Shown here piece by piece: positions 6,224 to 6,300 of a stretch of 6,300 nucleotides of DNA. The stretch covers positions 1-6,300 of the forward strand of contig AQRS01000003.1 of the NCBI GenBank assembly GCA_000402355.1. The letters run 5' to 3'. A program made the position numbers and the translations under genes. Each line of letters opens with the position of its first letter. Position 1 is the first letter of the stretch. Below the pieces are notes generated by a model, which saw only the letters and a program-made list of their open reading frames with translations, had not been told where the DNA came from and ran no database searches. Origin of the DNA: Candidatus Iainarchaeum andersonii SCGC AAA011-E11 (GTDB lineage: Archaea > Iainarchaeota > Iainarchaeia > Iainarchaeales > Iainarchaeaceae).

Positions 6224-6300
6224 GGAGGCTTCTGAAAATCGCTGCCTGAATAGTGCTTTTAACGGTTTTTGGTTGTAATTCTTGATGTGAAAACCAAGGA
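6224..6300. other. Edge stretch without a supported gene
   Basis: No plus-strand start with a plausible reading frame is seen; the ATG at 6285 is followed at once by TGA. On the minus strand, one frame entering from the right edge ends at a TAA at 6261-6259 after 13 codons. This could be the tail of a gene beyond the window, but it is too short to judge. GCTTTTAACGG (6255-6265) is an imperfect inverted match to CGGTTAAAGC (6211-6220). Confidence 0.4.

Noticed and set aside
5415..6278. Long plus-strand open frame (287 codons) antisense to the dikinase start
   Set aside because: Most of it is the complement of conserved PPDK coding sequence, and its end runs through the repeat array. It has no ribosome site or recognisable domain. 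It is open because of codon bias on the other strand.
5918..6299. Minus-strand frames through the repeat array encoding LGCREAN-type repeats
   Set aside because: These frames reflect a 51-bp period divisible by three. One has its only ATG inside the array and runs into the dikinase in another frame. Another has no start in the window and stops at 6033-6035. A small repeat peptide cannot be excluded, but nothing supports it.
6224..6300. GAGGAGG at 6222-6228 as a ribosome binding site for a plus-strand gene
   Set aside because: No start codon lies at a suitable distance with an open frame; the frames after it stop quickly.

Overview
The window looks archaeal. The first gene is a RecJ-like DHH exonuclease of the archaeal GAN type. 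Two genes have a TATA-like box about 27 bp from the expected transcript start, one of them with a leaderless arrangement. The two Shine-Dalgarno sites seen are of the archaeal GGTGA/GAGGTG kind. Base composition is moderate. The gene set and the unfamiliar hypothetical proteins would suit a DPANN-type genome such as Diapherotrites or Micrarchaeota, but this placement is a guess.

Layout: (1) Positions 1-1355, + strand, carry a RecJ-like DHH/DHHA1 phosphoesterase whose first residues lie left of the window. (2) Positions 1412-1969, +, carry a small membrane-anchored protein whose C-terminal half resembles the SCP2 (sterol carrier protein 2) lipid-binding fold; it has its own TATA box and looks leaderless. 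(3) Positions 1975-3339, +, follow after only 5 bp with a Shine-Dalgarno site overlapping the previous stop. They encode a 454-residue, Arg-rich, largely low-complexity orphan protein with an RGG-like stretch and two short in-frame tandem repeats. (4) A short convergent gap at 3340-3380 contains a nested inverted repeat. (5) Positions 3381-6020, - strand, carry a full-length pyruvate, phosphate dikinase with every catalytic residue checked in place, a good ribosome binding site and a TATA-like box. (6) Upstream of it, positions 6067-6223 hold three tandem units of 51-bp period, bounded by a perfect 10-bp direct repeat. No convincing gene lies in 6021-6300.

Functionally, the exonuclease belongs to DNA replication and repair. 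The dikinase links PEP and pyruvate in central carbon metabolism. The middle pair appears to be a two-gene operon of unknown role, possibly at the membrane. I see no sign that the three blocks work together. The most unusual items are the structured repeat array against the dikinase promoter and the uncharacterised two-gene operon. I found no CRISPR array, tRNA, rRNA or insertion sequence.
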